From positions 2,294,001 through 2,358,000 of the forward strand of contig OX365948.1 in the NCBI GenBank assembly GCA_947247005.1: a stretch of DNA of 64,000 nucleotides, given 5' to 3'. This stretch comes from Spisula solida. Taxonomy: Eukaryota > Mollusca > Bivalvia > Venerida > Mactridae. Position 1 is the first letter of the stretch. Every line of letters begins with the position of its first letter. Below the pieces are notes generated by a model. That model saw only the letters and a list, made by a program, of their open reading frames with translations. It ran no database searches and was not told the DNA's origin. Positions 10,618-22,910 of this stretch are shown piece after piece. The translations under genes and the position numbers were made by a program.

Positions 10618-11742
10618 GTGAATGTTAATTTTTACCGAATCAAACATGTTAGTATTCATGGGAAACATATTATTAAACATTCATTAATCTTTCTTAAACT
10701 TAAAGCATACGGCCTTTCTGAGGCATCGGCAAATCTAATGCTAGATTATTTGTCAAACAGAAAGCAGCAAGTCAAACTAGGCAATACATACAGTGAATGG
10801 AGTAACATTACTAAAGGAGTCCCACAGGGTTCAATTCTAGGTCCCCTTATATTTAATATTTTCCTGAATGATATTTTTTATTTCATAGAAAAGGCGTCAA
10901 ACTATAACTATGCTGATGACAATACGTTATCGTTTCACCACAAAAATCTTACAACATTAAAAAGCACAATACAAGATGAAAGCAGTGTAATGATTAAATG
11001 GTTCGCAGATAATCTTATGCAAGCAAACCCAGATAAATTTCAAGCAATTTGTATTGGAAAAGAAACAAGGAACAAGGTAAAAAGCTTTCAAATCTCAGAC
11101 ATTGAGATCCCCTGTGAAACTCATGTTAAATTACTTGGCATTGAAATAGATTCACTATTGAATTTTGACATCCATGTATCTAATATATGTAGAAAGTCAG
11201 CTAGACAAATAAACGTGTTGACTCGATTATGTCCGCTCGTTAATATAGAAACAAGGATCACTATTTACAAATGTTTTATCAGATCGAATTTCAACTATTG
11301 TCCAATTGTTTGGCATTTTTGTAGTAAGAAAAATACAGAAAAACTTGAAAGATTACAATTTAGGGCTCTGAAAGTTGTTTACAATGACTACTCTTCTTCA
11401 TATGAAGATTTGTTAAAGCGAATCAACTTGCCAACACTTCACATTTCTCGAATAAAACAACTCGCAATAGAAGTTTTCAAATGCCTTAACAACATCTCTC
11501 CTGATTATATGCAGGAACTTGTAAGTGTTCGCTCCTCAAATTACCAATTTAGACATAGCAATACTCTGGACTTACCTAAAGTACGTACTACAACATATGG
11601 AAAAAAGAGCTTCCGTTTTGAAGCAGCTAAAGTTTGGAACAACCTCCCTAATCATATCAGATGCGCATCTAAGTTTACTGAATTTAAACAGCTTATAAAA
11701 TTTTGGAGTAATGAGCACTGTACCTGTTCTATGTGTCAGTAA
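10618..11742 (+). pseudogene. 5'-truncated LINE reverse transcriptase ORF
   Basis: The C-terminal two thirds of a non-LTR retrotransposon ORF2, of CR1/jockey-like type. The recognisable part starts near residue 28 (LKAYGLSEASANLMLDYLSN). RT motifs follow: GVPQGSILGPLIFNIFLND, the catalytic YADDNTLSF, MIKWFADNLMQANPDKFQ and LLGIEID. The C-terminal region includes KLERLQFRALKVVYNDYSSS, LPTLHISRIKQLAIEVFKCL and FRFEAAKVWNNLPNHIR. The endonuclease and the first RT blocks are missing, the usual result of incomplete reverse transcription. The first codon is GTG and is not a real start. The remaining frame has no internal stops, so the insertion is not very old. It is not expected to be functional. 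Confidence 0.9.
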
Positions 11743-13887
11743 TAAAATTGTCACTTTCTATGTGTATATACATTTATTATGGAACCCAATGTATGTTTGT
11801 TATTTGTTTTTTTTTCATGTATTTGTTTTTCATGTATATTTTATGATCCCATGTTGATATTGAAATGCTGTACATGTATATTGTTTTGAAATAGACGACA
11901 TAGTCAAAATATGTACACATAACATTTTAAATGACATATAACAGTAATGCTAATTTGAAAACTCTAAGTATCATATAGATAATATCTTTACTTTATATCT
12001 ACTAAACATCATTCTTCTACTTCTAATATCTTAAACTGTATGATTGTGACTATGTGTGTGTGTACATAATCTGCTTTGCACTTATTACAAATGCATTTGC
12101 TTAGACTGACTTTTTCTCTCTATTGCAGTTTGTATATAATCTACTATGCCTTGTGAATGTTTCTAACAAAATTATCAAATGAAATCAATGATAGCGTATG
12201 CGACATGTTAATTAGTGCAGACAGACCCCATTTCATCCAATACATTCTCGGTACGATAGACTCACAACTGTGCGAAACTTTAGATGATGTCAAAATGTAC
12301 CCAAACTTTTTAATTTGCTGCCCAAAATTCATTAAAGCTCTGTACTATTGAGGTTCACATACCAAGTATACATATATACCAATGAACATCGATCGAATAC
12401 ACTAACTACATGTGATTTCATTAAAGAAGGCGCTTTATTTTCACTCACGTTGATAATGTACAATGTCTACTCAGATGCTTCGTTTCTGTTTCGACTTTTC
12501 GTAGAAACTAAGCTCCTGAAGTATTGTACTAAAATTTTTCAATGCGGTAAGAATGCGTCCATCCTGTCCTTACATATGTCTTAAGGAAGGTACTGGACTA
12601 CTATGCATAGGTGTAGTCGTCTAATGTTATGATTGTGTCTGTATCAGCCCAAGTACATTTTTGGTGTATTTGAACACATGTTTTGAATTTCCTAATTGTA
12701 TATACATGTAATCATGTCTGTGTGAGAGAGCATGTCTTGTTCGTGGAATGATTTAGTAGTGCGTGTATGTGTGTGCAAGAGTGGCTTAGTCTCACTTTTC
12801 TTTTCTCCTTTTTAGTTTAGTTTGTATATTATTCAATTTATTTGACTACTATGCCATGTGAATGTATTTTATAGTAGATTATTAGTCTGATCATGTTGTG
12901 GTATATTAAGTAGTACTGAAAAGACACTCATTTTACAGGGTATCACTTAAATACTTTAATATAAATACTTCATATAATAATGAAGCCATAGACTTGAACA
13001 AGCATAGAATGGTAACCAAATTTCAATCACCATTTCAATCACCCTGATTCAATTCACCTTATAAACTTCTCAATGGTTTTAAATATTACAGAACCAGCAA
13101 CATCCTATTTGATGTAGTATATTTTTCTGTCCGTTGCTAAGCTTTAATAATTAACCCTAAATATAAATGCTTTTAAATACCAGTCATATAAGCTAATTAT
13201 TGGACACTTTAGATAACAATTTTACTAAGCAGTTAAATATCTTTAATCCAAACAATAGCTTTGGTGTTATCTGGCATTTTATCTGAGTCTATCTTAGAAT
13301 AAATTAATATGTAATAATCTTTTAATAATTTAGAATGTATTTGCTTAGTCCCACTTTAATTATCTTAGACTGACATATGTACATGTTGTATATAATTGTT
13401 ATACTTTTATTTCTGCAAATTGTGTTAGTTCCTTCATGACCATGTACAAAGCATGGTTATTTCATGTGATATAAGACAACCTATTATAAATAGTGTCCTT
13501 CAAAAACTTAATTTATATTATCTTCAACTAATAATGAAATTTCAGAAATCATAATATTACTAAATTTACAGACTATACACAATTTTAGAGCCAGCAACTT
13601 TCTTGTCAACTCACTGTATTTTCTGTCCACTGATGATCCTGATAAATCAAACAGATTAATTTTGTCCGTATAGTTTAGCATTGTAATTTTTTGCATATTT
13701 GTAGTTTCATTTGTTAATTAATTCTCTTGTAACATTGTTTGTATATATTATTATATGTCTCATATAAATGTTCTATGCATATACTTAAATATATGATTTC
13801 TTTGTTATGTCGAATACAAGCTTGTAGCTTATGTTTATTATGTTAACTATAATCGACGTTAAATAAAGTTTATCTTATCTTATCTAG
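11743..13887 (+). mobile_element. Probable LINE 3' region ending in a (TTATC)n tail
   Basis: AT-rich sequence after the LINE stop codon. It ends at 13850-13887 with cgacgttaaataaagtttat followed by cttatcttatctag, the polyadenylation-like signal plus short tandem tail typical of LINE 3' ends. Two related segments (around 12110-12160 and 12820-12870, sharing actatgcc-tgtgaatgt) suggest more than one LINE 3' end is fused here. I cannot prove that the whole stretch belongs to the 10618 element. Confidence 0.45.
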
Positions 13888-14594
13888 ATCTATATTTAGA
13901 CACAAAATATCTATAAATACGTTGGATACGATTACATTATTGTACGCCTACCTTCTATGTTTTCAGAAAATACCCAGTACCTTGGTTTTGAAAACCAGAC
14001 GGTTACGTTCATTAGCAGAAAATAAGGTAAATATCATTTTGTACTGTTCTTTTTCTCTCTATTTTTAATGGTTTAGTGGTTGATTTATTTGAACTTTGAT
14101 AGAGGTAGTTGCATGTTTTTATAAACATAAATATAGTTCGTTTGATTAGGTTACATAGAACTCCTACATTGATGGTTCACAGCGACAGTGATAAATACTG
14201 GACTGTTGAACATACAACTCTTAATTATATAGTTAAGCGACTTTAAACCCGGGTTCAAAGCGCCGTTTGCACAATTATGCTTTAACCCATACTTTAAGAC
14301 AAACTGTGTCAGCAATCACCGGGATTTACCGACTGTACCCGACTTAATCAGCCAATGATCAACTTAATAATACCCGAAAGTACCATGTTACCTGTTTATA
14401 ATTATAAACATCTGCATTAATTCTTAAACAGTCGGTCTTCACTAAGCAGTGGTAAGTATCAAGTCACTGGCTGCTTTAGACATTTTGTATTCAATGAAAC
14501 AGTATACGGATGTAAGCTGGTTACAAAGAACTAAGTCGATATTTTACTGATGACGTAATAAGTAATTTGTGAGCCATTGGTTGAACGCATATTT
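13888..14594. other. Gene-free spacer with one candidate exon-like block
   Basis: No gene identified. Positions 13969-14028 form a 60-bp open block preceded by a good acceptor (ttctatgttttcag) and followed by a donor (gtaaat). It could be an orphan exon, but there is no homology to support it. Confidence 0.3.
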
Positions 14595-14800
14595 TTACTT
14601 GTCATCACTGGCACTGACATCACAGTGACAACAGTTCATTTACACGTGCAACACACGGGGATATAAATCTAACTATACTTGTCATCACTGGCACTGACAT
14701 CACAGTGACAACAGTTCATCTACACGTGCAACACACGGGGATATAAACCTAACTATACTTGTCATCACTGGCACTGACATCACAGTGACAACAGTTTTAA
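14595..14800. repeat. 80-bp minisatellite, about 2.5 copies
   Basis: The same unit as at 4823-5535 (acttgtcatcactggcactg and acacacggggatataaa), followed by the same 3' junction acagttttaaaatctccact. Confidence 0.95.
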
Positions 14801-15091
14801 AATCTCCACTGTAGACAACTACAGTGAAGTTCCGCTAATAAGACCAGTCAAAAAGGTGGTCTTAATAACAAATTGGTCTTATTAGCAGACCTTTTTTGTT
14901 CTAAATTTAATACTTTGGGACCATAAACTGGCAAAAATCTGCATGATTTCAAAATAATTAAAGTAAACTTTACAGTATAAAGTATAATACAATATAATTA
15001 TGTAACCCACTAATAGAAATATTTGTTTATTATAATATTGTTTTTCTCTATACAGATAGTATAATATCTCCAATAAAAATTAAAAACACTA

Positions 15092-15888
15092 TCGTACGCA
15101 CTAGCAATCGTGATACATCGGCAGGCTATGTTACCATTTTCAGACGATAATTTACAATAGCAAAAATGTAGTGCCGGATAATAAGAGCACACAAACATAA
15201 AAGTTTTTAAAGTTATAAGCCGAGCATCGCCTTTATTTGCCAGTCAGCATTCTGCTGAAATATGGCATATGAGTGCTTCTACCCGTAGGAACCCGGGTAG
15301 CCAGATTAAACGGCCAGCGCACAAACCATTGGACTGCGGAAGTACATAAAACACCCAACTTGATGTTCCTAGTACAGTTCGAATTAAAATTGCTTCTACT
15401 GCAAAGGCAAGTAACTGCTACGATTATAAACAAGTCATTAAGAATTGCAAGCGATACAGGAGTCCCCTACCGCTTTGAAGCCATGGTTTTCAATGTTTCA
15501 GTTGTCATGGCAACCACAATTTTTGTTCGAATAAAATATATCTAGATGTGCATAATCTCTTTATTTGCACCTACCCACATACAAAGTTGCATCTGGGAAC
15601 TGTTCTAGTTATGACAAGGTTATTCACTATTTCCGTATCCATATATGTAGCACCCACACTTTTCTGTTAGAATCAAAAATTATTTAGACGTGCATAATCC
15701 CATCATTTCCCCCTATCCAAATACCTAGTTTCATAAACCTAACTTGGAAACTGTTTGAGTTATGTCAGGGTCCAGATTTTTGACGGATAGACAAACAGAC
15801 GCACGGACGGACAGATAGAGGACAAACCTAGAGTCCCTAACGGTTTTCAACCGGTTGGAAATTAAAAACAATCCATGAGTAATTCAAA
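15092..15888. repeat. 797-bp segment present only in copy B; contains a dispersed bivalve-type repeat
   Basis: Copy A joins aaaacacta directly to ggttatctta; copy B has 797 bp between them. The right part holds two diverged ~143-bp units starting gtgcataatc (about 15548 and 15691), each with an a-gttgcat/gtttcat and gaaactgtttgagttatg-like sequence. These are followed by gacggatagacaaacagacg and a run of acgga words. The word aaattaaaaaca occurs at both edges (15077 and 15859). It could be an insertion in B or a deletion in A. Confidence 0.65.
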
Positions 15889-16205
15889 GGTTATCTTATA
15901 AATATGGTGGCTAGTTTACATTATTCACATTATTTACAACATACATGTATTATAAACAATAATATAGCAATTACATTTGTAATACAGGAGCAGATTAGAA
16001 AGAAAGTCTATATGACTTATACATGTGATAAACAATTAAAAAATAATTGAAGTAAGTTGTTGCTGATATATATGTTATTTAATTGTATAAAATGAATAAA
16101 AATAACGCACGTTCAAAGGCACTTTACAATATTGCGTTGCAGTCACAAGGGCGCAGGTGCATTCTGTACCAGTGCAGATACAGCATAATCTGACCAAAGG
16201 GACAG

Positions 16206-16409
<204 letters not shown>

Positions 16410-16541
16410 TAGATACAGACATGTCCGGTCTGGTTATTTAATGTGCCCGGTGTATAGCACCGATACAGAGCTTACTGACAATTTGCAGACCACACGGTCA
16501 GATATAGCGGGAAATATTATAAATATTTCAGAAATGTCAAG

Positions 16542-16614
16542 TGCCGATGCCGGGGATTGAACCCAAGACCTCTAGATTGACAGCCTGGTGCGTTACCACT
16601 AAGCTTAATCCGCT
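16542..16614 (-). repeat. tRNA-derived sequence (Asp-like), copy B
   Basis: Paralogue of 6250-6322 with the same A-box-like and B-box-like words on the minus strand. It has one base change in the A-box region (aagcttaatcc instead of aagctaaatcc on the plus strand). Not expected to be an expressed tRNA. Confidence 0.55.
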
Positions 16615-16726
16615 TATACATGTATATCCGTATACATGTAAACGAGTCCTTCATATTTTAAATGCATGTTTTGCCTGAAATTATAGTACGGAGAATTTGA
16701 CACGACTCTCGACGTTCTATTACCAT

Positions 16727-16973
16727 AATATAACAGCTGATATAGTGCTTATATATATAACAGCTGATATAGTGCTTATATATATAACAGCTGATATAGT
16801 GCTTATATATATAACAGCTGATATAGTGCTTATATATATAACAGCTGATATAGTGCTTATATATATAACAGCTGATATAGTGCTTATATATATAACAGCT
16901 GATATAGTGCTTATATATATAACAGCTGATATAGTGCTTATATATATAACAGCTGATATAGTGCTTATATATA
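16727..16973. repeat. 27-bp tandem repeat, 9 copies
   Basis: Nine practically identical copies of aacagctgatatagtgctta plus tatatat. The three-copy array at 6437 is the paralogue. Identity between units points to recent expansion in copy B or contraction in copy A. Confidence 0.95.
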
Positions 16974-17675
16974 TAATCAAATTGAAAACATGTAGATATA
17001 AGGGTATATATCTACACGTGGGTAAAGATGATTGTGTGTCTCGCTCAGAAAGGAGCCGGTTACCAAAGATAGGGGTATCTAAATCAAATTGAAAAAAACA
17101 CGCAGATTTTGTAAGATAGTCTGAGAGTTACGGGAATGTTGATAAGGTCTGAACTCAAAGAAGTAATAAAAGGAACTTTTAACCATGCCACATGATGACA
17201 TCAACACATGGACTGGCGTATTTTCGCCTTTTGTTTTGTTACTTTGTTGTGGCGAATGGGTGAAAAGACGAAATTCATATAGCTATTATACAATAGGTAG
17301 GGCATAATATACACGTACATAATATCCAATACATTGTATAGTTTTAGCTTCCAATGTTGGAGATGTTATACAATGATGCAACAATAACTATTAACAAAAG
17401 CAGTTTTAATAGCAATATATTCATTTACAAATTTGCATAATTTAAGTTCTACGTCGACATTGGAATATAAACATTGGTAAATTTGTACATTGATGATACA
17501 ACATGTATTTGTAAAAAGAACTTTTGCATATTAATTTTTTATCGGAATAATAGTAGCAAACATCCATACAATGATAGTCAACTACAAGAACATATTAATA
17601 TAATTACGATTTTGTCATTTTTAGAATATGTTGAACACGGGGTCTAACACAATCTTGTCGTTCCGGAAGTCTGTC

Positions 17676-18705
17676 CTAGTTATCTCCAACACCCAAAGCA
17701 TTTCGAAGTTTATTCCAGAACAATTCTTCCCAGACAACATCTTCTGTCCATTCTGAATACGTTGTCATATTCAAAAGTGTTTTGATGGACTTGTTCATGT
17801 TTCTTCCTTCAATGGCGTGCAGAATAATAACAATAACGTCAAATTCGTCTTCAATGTGTTTATTAAGTGCGACTTTCAGTTCAAACATGCACCAATCGCT
17901 GGTTGCAAAAGCATCCGATAACACTATGATCATGCGCTTGCTTTCCTCAATGCGCTGGACAATGTTGTCACTAATGTATGCACCTAGATGGAAGTCCCTT
18001 TCATGAACACAGAGTTTACAATCATATTTATCTTCTAGTAACAGAATCAATCTATCACGGACCCATCTAGAATCATCCTCATTATACGACACAAACGCAT
18101 CGTACAATACATTGTCGACTTCAATTGGAAGGGGTTTCCAGAGAAGTCGACATGTTCTAGTCTATTTAGCAAATCAACTGGGACAGCATTTGACGATACG
18201 TGAGCTTGTTGATTTCTGTTCAGCTTTAGTCTTTTCAAAAACCGTTTGGAACGTATCGCTGTGTCAGTAATTGTATCTATGTTGTTAACTCCAAAATTTA
18301 TATCCACTAAGTATTTTTTGTTTTGGAGAATAGCAGATGGGTCATGACGAATGCTGCAATCGTAGCAAGTCAGACGTTTCAATTTATCAAGTGGTGCGAA
18401 CAGTCCGTATAATAAACTTGTTGGTAATTCCATCTTAACAAAGCTCACATGTAAACCCGTCATATTTGGTAGATATTTAAACGTGTCGTTGATTGATGAA
18501 AATATAGAAGCTGCCTGTCCATTTTGGTAAAAATACAGAACTTTAAGGGACTTAGAACGAAATGCAAACTTCTCGACATGTACATTGTGCCAACGGGAAT
18601 ACTTTCAAATAATTGTTGGAAATGTCTAACCACATTAAGGACGAGAGACAGTTCAAATTTTGGGAGTCTAAATCCTGAATAGAGTTGTGATTTATGAATA
18701 GTCTG
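17676..18705 (-). pseudogene. TLR pseudogene (duplicate of the 7224-9274 gene)
   Basis: It aligns along its length with the TLR in copy A but has three deletions. The first removes 258 bp (copy A 7679-7936): the transmembrane helix, the juxtamembrane part and the LRR C-terminal cap, joining ggaa to ggggtttcc at 18130. The second removes 56 bp (copy A 8403-8458) and shifts the frame. The third removes 717 bp (copy A 8568-9284): the start codon, signal region and N-terminal repeats, ending at a shared CTG. The TIR part (17676-18107) still reads YDAFVSYNEDDSRW, RDFHLGAYISDN and ELFWNKL without stops. The LRR part (18047-18463) enters the TIR region out of frame. With no start, no membrane segment and broken frames it cannot encode a receptor. 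A short cytosolic TIR-only product is conceivable but unsupported. Confidence 0.92.
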
Positions 18706-18714
18706 AATTGAATA

Positions 18715-19006
18715 AAGTGTATATCGGTTGGGTCTCAATTACAGCATTTTTAAAGAATGAGTCCGAGAACTCACATACTAGTACTGCACGAGATTCACAT
18801 TGGTAGCAGATCCATTGGTTTAAGTCTGACACAGGTTTCAGGGTCACATACTCTTTCTTAGATACTTTTGCACATTTAATGTGCCACTTATGTGAGCATG
18901 AGACACAGTATATTTGATTATGTATGCGGGCAACTGGCCCGCTACATCCGCCGCATGGGTTCTGGACGGGTCCGGGGTTCATAGACACATCACCACTGAC
19001 CGCCAG
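18715..19006 (-). pseudogene. LINE 5' fragment: 2A-like motif plus zinc finger
   Basis: On the minus strand the frame reads LAVSGDVSMNPGP, close to the 2A-like ribosome-skipping signature (D-x-E-x-N-P-G-P) known at the N-terminus of some LINE proteins. It is followed by a PHD-like zinc-binding pattern: CGGC, then YCVSC-SHKWHIKC, then WICYQC. The frame then ends near 18735, after FFKNAVIETQ, where other DNA begins. The fragment is therefore the very start of a LINE ORF with no endonuclease or RT. The 2A motif has Ser where Glu is usual, so skipping may be weak. Confidence 0.6.
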
Positions 19007-19037
19007 TGCAGGATTTTATAAGATAGATAAGATAATG

Positions 19038-19312
19038 TTACCACATGTCTTTGATAATTCGGTAAAATGGACCTGATATTCCGACATCGCATAATTTATT
19101 AAAAAGTATTGGATGCATTACTGTATCGAAAGCTTTAGCAAAATATATAAAACAAGCAAATATTTTCTTATTTGGTTGGATTCCAATCTGTGCCTTATTT
19201 ATTACATTATTTGAATCAAAATATTGTTCAAGGCGTTCATTTAATAAATTATTAAAAGCTATCGACAAACATGGCATTATACTAATGCCTCGATAATTAG
19301 ATTGATCACCTT
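19038..19312 (-). pseudogene. LINE reverse transcriptase fragment with internal deletion
   Basis: The minus-strand frame starts DQSNYRGISIMPC (RT block 1). It continues through FNNLLNERLEQYFDSNNVIN and KAQIGIQPNKK, then IYFAKAFDTVMHPILFNKL and GISGPFYRIIKDMW. The part normally between the QxGF and FxDFxKAFD blocks is missing, an internal deletion. The catalytic YADD region is absent. Downstream on the minus strand a short ttatcttatctatc tract looks like a LINE tail. Confidence 0.8.
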
Positions 19313-19486
19313 AAAGAATCCCCTCAAATGTCGGATACTTCTCGCTGTCGGAAACTACTCGCCAACCAGTAGTTTACTACTCAACTAACGGCGCGTAGTT
19401 TTTGCTACAGGTGCAAGTAGAAATTTCTCAACATTGGAAAGCAAAAATAGCCATAAATATTTTAATTCTTCGTCGATTTATAAATA

Positions 19487-19656
19487 TAAGGGAAAATAAT
19501 TAGCTTTCTATGAAAAACAGGATCTTTTTCAGCAGCTTAATCGTTTTGTCCAGCACCCTGTGAACCTGTATTTGCCACGGTTTCACAGGGTACTGGACAA
19601 AACGGCAGACTGAAAAAATCTTAACATTTAATGAAAAGCAAATATCTTTTCCCTTA
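19487..19656. repeat. 170-bp foldback element
   Basis: Left arm (about 19487-19567) and right arm (about 19580-19656) are inverted copies sharing cgttttgtccag-accctgtga and taagggaaaa ends, around a loop tgtatttgccac. Arms are about 75-80 bp with mismatches and one small gap. No target duplication was verified. Confidence 0.75.
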
Positions 19657-19740
19657 GCGTGGCGCCAGGGACAATCTAATATTTATTAATATGCACGAGT
19701 TTTATTAGGTCGTAAGTAGTATTTACGACCTTCTTATTCT

Positions 19741-21272
19741 TTAGGCCCATATTCACATGTCGGTCCTCCACTCCAACTCGACTTACACTAACCTAAGGTA
19801 GCCTCAAGTGTAGCTGGAGTGACGGTCGAGTTAGTGAAAGTCAAGTGGGGATTTGGTATTCACATGGGTAACTCGCCCTCGACTTTCCTGAGTGTGTGAC
19901 CGTTATAATATACGGTAGCAAATTACACTGTACAAACAATCTGCGCTTTATTATTGAATAGGTTGGTTGGGTTTCGATGCATTTTCGTGATAAATACAAA
20001 TAAATTCAAACTATAATTTTTATGATTCGTATGCTAAATTCTTAATATTTCTTTGAACTCGCTCAAATAAAACCTTCATTTGAATAATCACAAATTTTAT
20101 AAAGAGTTTGATTATTGTAAAGATAATAGTGAATCAATTAATATAAAACTTCGATGTAATTATCGTTAAGTGCACGTATATGTTTGCAATGATATATTCC
20201 AACAAAACATTTATGCAAGACAATGCGTACAAGTTTTAAATGAATAAAGGATGCGCATATGGAAGAACACACCGTACCATATGCATTATGTTTTCGGTGT
20301 GAATTTAATATCATATCACGTTAATATGAATTCCACCGACCGCCAAGCAGGTAATGTCATCTTAATAATTTAGAAATAAGAGAAGATAAACTCAGTTTAC
20401 TTTTGTAAGCAGATTCACTGTGAGATGATTTTGCAAACTCATTACCACACATACATTGTACAGACCGTTCGAGAGAAGCCCGATAACTAGAAAGCCATAT
20501 TTCATAGAATGCTATTTAATCAGCGACATGTATCTACAAAAATAGTACATATCAAAGCTTGTGCATGATTTTCTTGGTTTTGGTTGATTATGAAACAAGT
20601 TTGTACAACCTTGAACTAATATTACCATTCTCGACACCTCATGCCCGATTTTATCCATCGTCACAACGGTCTCGATATACATACGAGAAGAGAAGACAGC
20701 TTTCGCTTATTAAGCTGGACATACTGAAAGGAAAATACTAATACTATTTCGTTTTTAGCATGAAGTGACTTTGCGCACTCGAAGCGGACGCTCTAGTCGT
20801 AGGCTATTGAGGCGGAACTTTGACCCATGAATGATTGCAAATTAGAAACAAATAGTGCACATCATCGGTATGTGTTGCAAGTTAGCACGTAACCACATTT
20901 GAGTGTACTTGGAGAATGTTTCCAAGAATTTCACATTATCCATGCTTTCTAGGGAGTTTCTCCTGTTCGCGACATGTCTAAATAGTAAAATCATCTCCTC
21001 AAATTCTTCTACCTCGCGTAGATTGTCCATTTTAGTTAGTGACTAACATTGGTATTCACAAACATTTCATTGAGTGTGGTTGGAGTCGAGGTCAAGTCGA
21101 CGTTTCGCTCCCTCGAAAATTCCTCACTCAGTCGAGTAAACTCCAGCCACACTTACCGTTGCGAATACCAATTTCTAGTAAGGACGAGTTCATACGCACG
21201 GACTAAACGATAATTAAATTTGGATTAACTCAGTGAGTGAGAGTGGAGGAGAGGATGTGAATATGGCCCTAA
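19741..21272. mobile_element. PIF/Harbinger-like non-autonomous element
   Basis: The left end ttaggcccatattcacatgt and the reverse complement of the right end (ttagggccatattcacatcc) match, and the similarity continues through a cctccactc word for about 35 bp. The style of these ends resembles Harbinger-type elements. The interior is mostly non-coding apart from the short remnant at 20842-21030. No clear 3-bp target duplication was found, so the family call is tentative. Confidence 0.6.
20842..21030 (-). pseudogene. Possible Harbinger transposase N-terminal remnant
   Basis: A 62-residue open frame starting MDNLREVEEFEEMILLFRHV and containing VKFLETFSKYTQMWLRANL, then QHIP. The acidic start, a basic/hydrophobic helix and a FxxxFxLSKxxVxxL-like stretch resemble the beginning of Harbinger nucleases. 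The catalytic DDE part is absent and the frame stops soon after. It lies inside the element with Harbinger-like ends, which supports the reading but does not prove it. Confidence 0.4.
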
Positions 21273-21835
21273 GCCAGCGAAATATTCCACCGATTTCACG
21301 CATGGATATATAACACGGAAAAGATTTGCGGGAAATAAATAAACAAACGCGATGATAGCTGTTATAAAAGCTTTGTTACCATTTTAATATCATACGATCG
21401 TTCGATAGGTATATGCATAGTCCAGTTAGGATATTGTGACAGTGACGTTGCAGTTGATGTGTACGCAAAAAACACAACCATTGTCTAAACAGGTAGAGCG
21501 AAGTTTATTATGTTAGTTTAGCATTGAACTTACAGTTGTTTGTACAGTATAAGCCTTTATAATTGGTTTTACTCCGATAATGTGGACGCGACCGATGCGT
21601 CACTGGATTTTTATCCTGACTAGACTATAATGCAATTCATTAATTGCCTGAACTACATTTGTCGGTGCATTTACTTCTGTGACAAGAACAGCCAACATGG
21701 TCATTACCATGTCTATATTACACATCGACATAAAGGTGATTTTCTCGCAAACTAAACGTCAGCATTTACTTTCAAGCCTCGTATACCATAGCAACGATTG
21801 ATTATAAATTAAACACAGTGTGTTCGTTTTATTAT

Positions 21836-22450
21836 CTCACCTGAGCACGAAGTGCTTAAGGTGAGCTTTTGTGATCACCCTTTTGTCCGTCGGGCGCCGT
21901 CCACCGTGTGCCGTCAACAATTGGACTGTTAACACCCTAGATGTCACAGTTTTCACTTCATCTATTTATGAAACTTGGTCACAATGTTCGCCTTTATGAA
22001 ATCTAAGTCAAGTTCGTAACTGGGTCATCTGGGGTCAAAAACTAGGTATCTAGGTCAAATCAAAGAAAAACCTTGTTAACACTCTAGAGGTCAATTTTTT
22101 TACATAATCTTAATGAAACTTGGTCAAAATTAATGACTCTTAAGTCTTTGAAATTTAGGTCAAGTTCATAATTGGGTTATCCGGTGTCAAAAACTAGGTC
22201 ACTAGGTCACATCAAAGAAAAACCTTGTTTACACTCTAGATATCACATTTTTGACATAATCTTTATGACACTTGGTCACAATGTATGTCTCCATCAAATC
22301 TAGGTCAAATTTGTAACTGGGTCATGTTTAACTTTATGAAATCTATGTCCAGTTCGCAACTGGGTCATTTTGGGTCAAAAACTAGATCACTAGATTCTGC
22401 CCAAACTGCTAGTCATCAGGTGAGCGCTATAGGGCCAATAACCCTCTTGT
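21836..22450. repeat. Dispersed bivalve-type repeat with internal ~150-bp units
   Basis: It starts cacctgagcacgaagtgctt followed by aaggtgagcttttgtgatca, and ends caggtgagcgctatagggcc then ccctcttgt. In between, modules with gaaacttggtcacaatgt, ggtcaaaaactaggtc and aaagaaaaaccttgtt recur about every 150 bp. I know this sequence type as a very common repeat in bivalve genomes. It has no coding capacity. Confidence 0.7.
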
Positions 22451-22910
22451 ATAATAAAATAATGACAACGTTTAACTTTTTGAAAAAATACTGTATTTCT
22501 CATGCGCCTTTTTTTAGTGTTAGCATTGTAAGAAGGCGATGATTTGTCACATTTGACATCACACGTAGGTGCTGCAATGGTCATCTAGCATTGCTGTTTT
22601 TCAAGCATTTTCACCATGCAGCATTATCCTTAACGAGTGTGAAGGCCACGGAAACGCATATGATTAACTTCGGATATCTCCGTGTTGTATTTTGAGACCA
22701 GCTGGTCACAAATTAACTAATAAATTATAAATGCATTTCTCTTGTTGTGCATGAAATTATTTTCCGGTAAAAGGTAAGATAAGATGTCGTATTCACTTCA
22801 GTTACTGTTTCTCTATTTTCAGAAAGCATATAAGTATTGGTTGTAATTTCGGGCCCTGTTCTTCAGCGTGATCTACTGTACCAGTACATGTACCAAACAT
22901 AACGGCTGAC

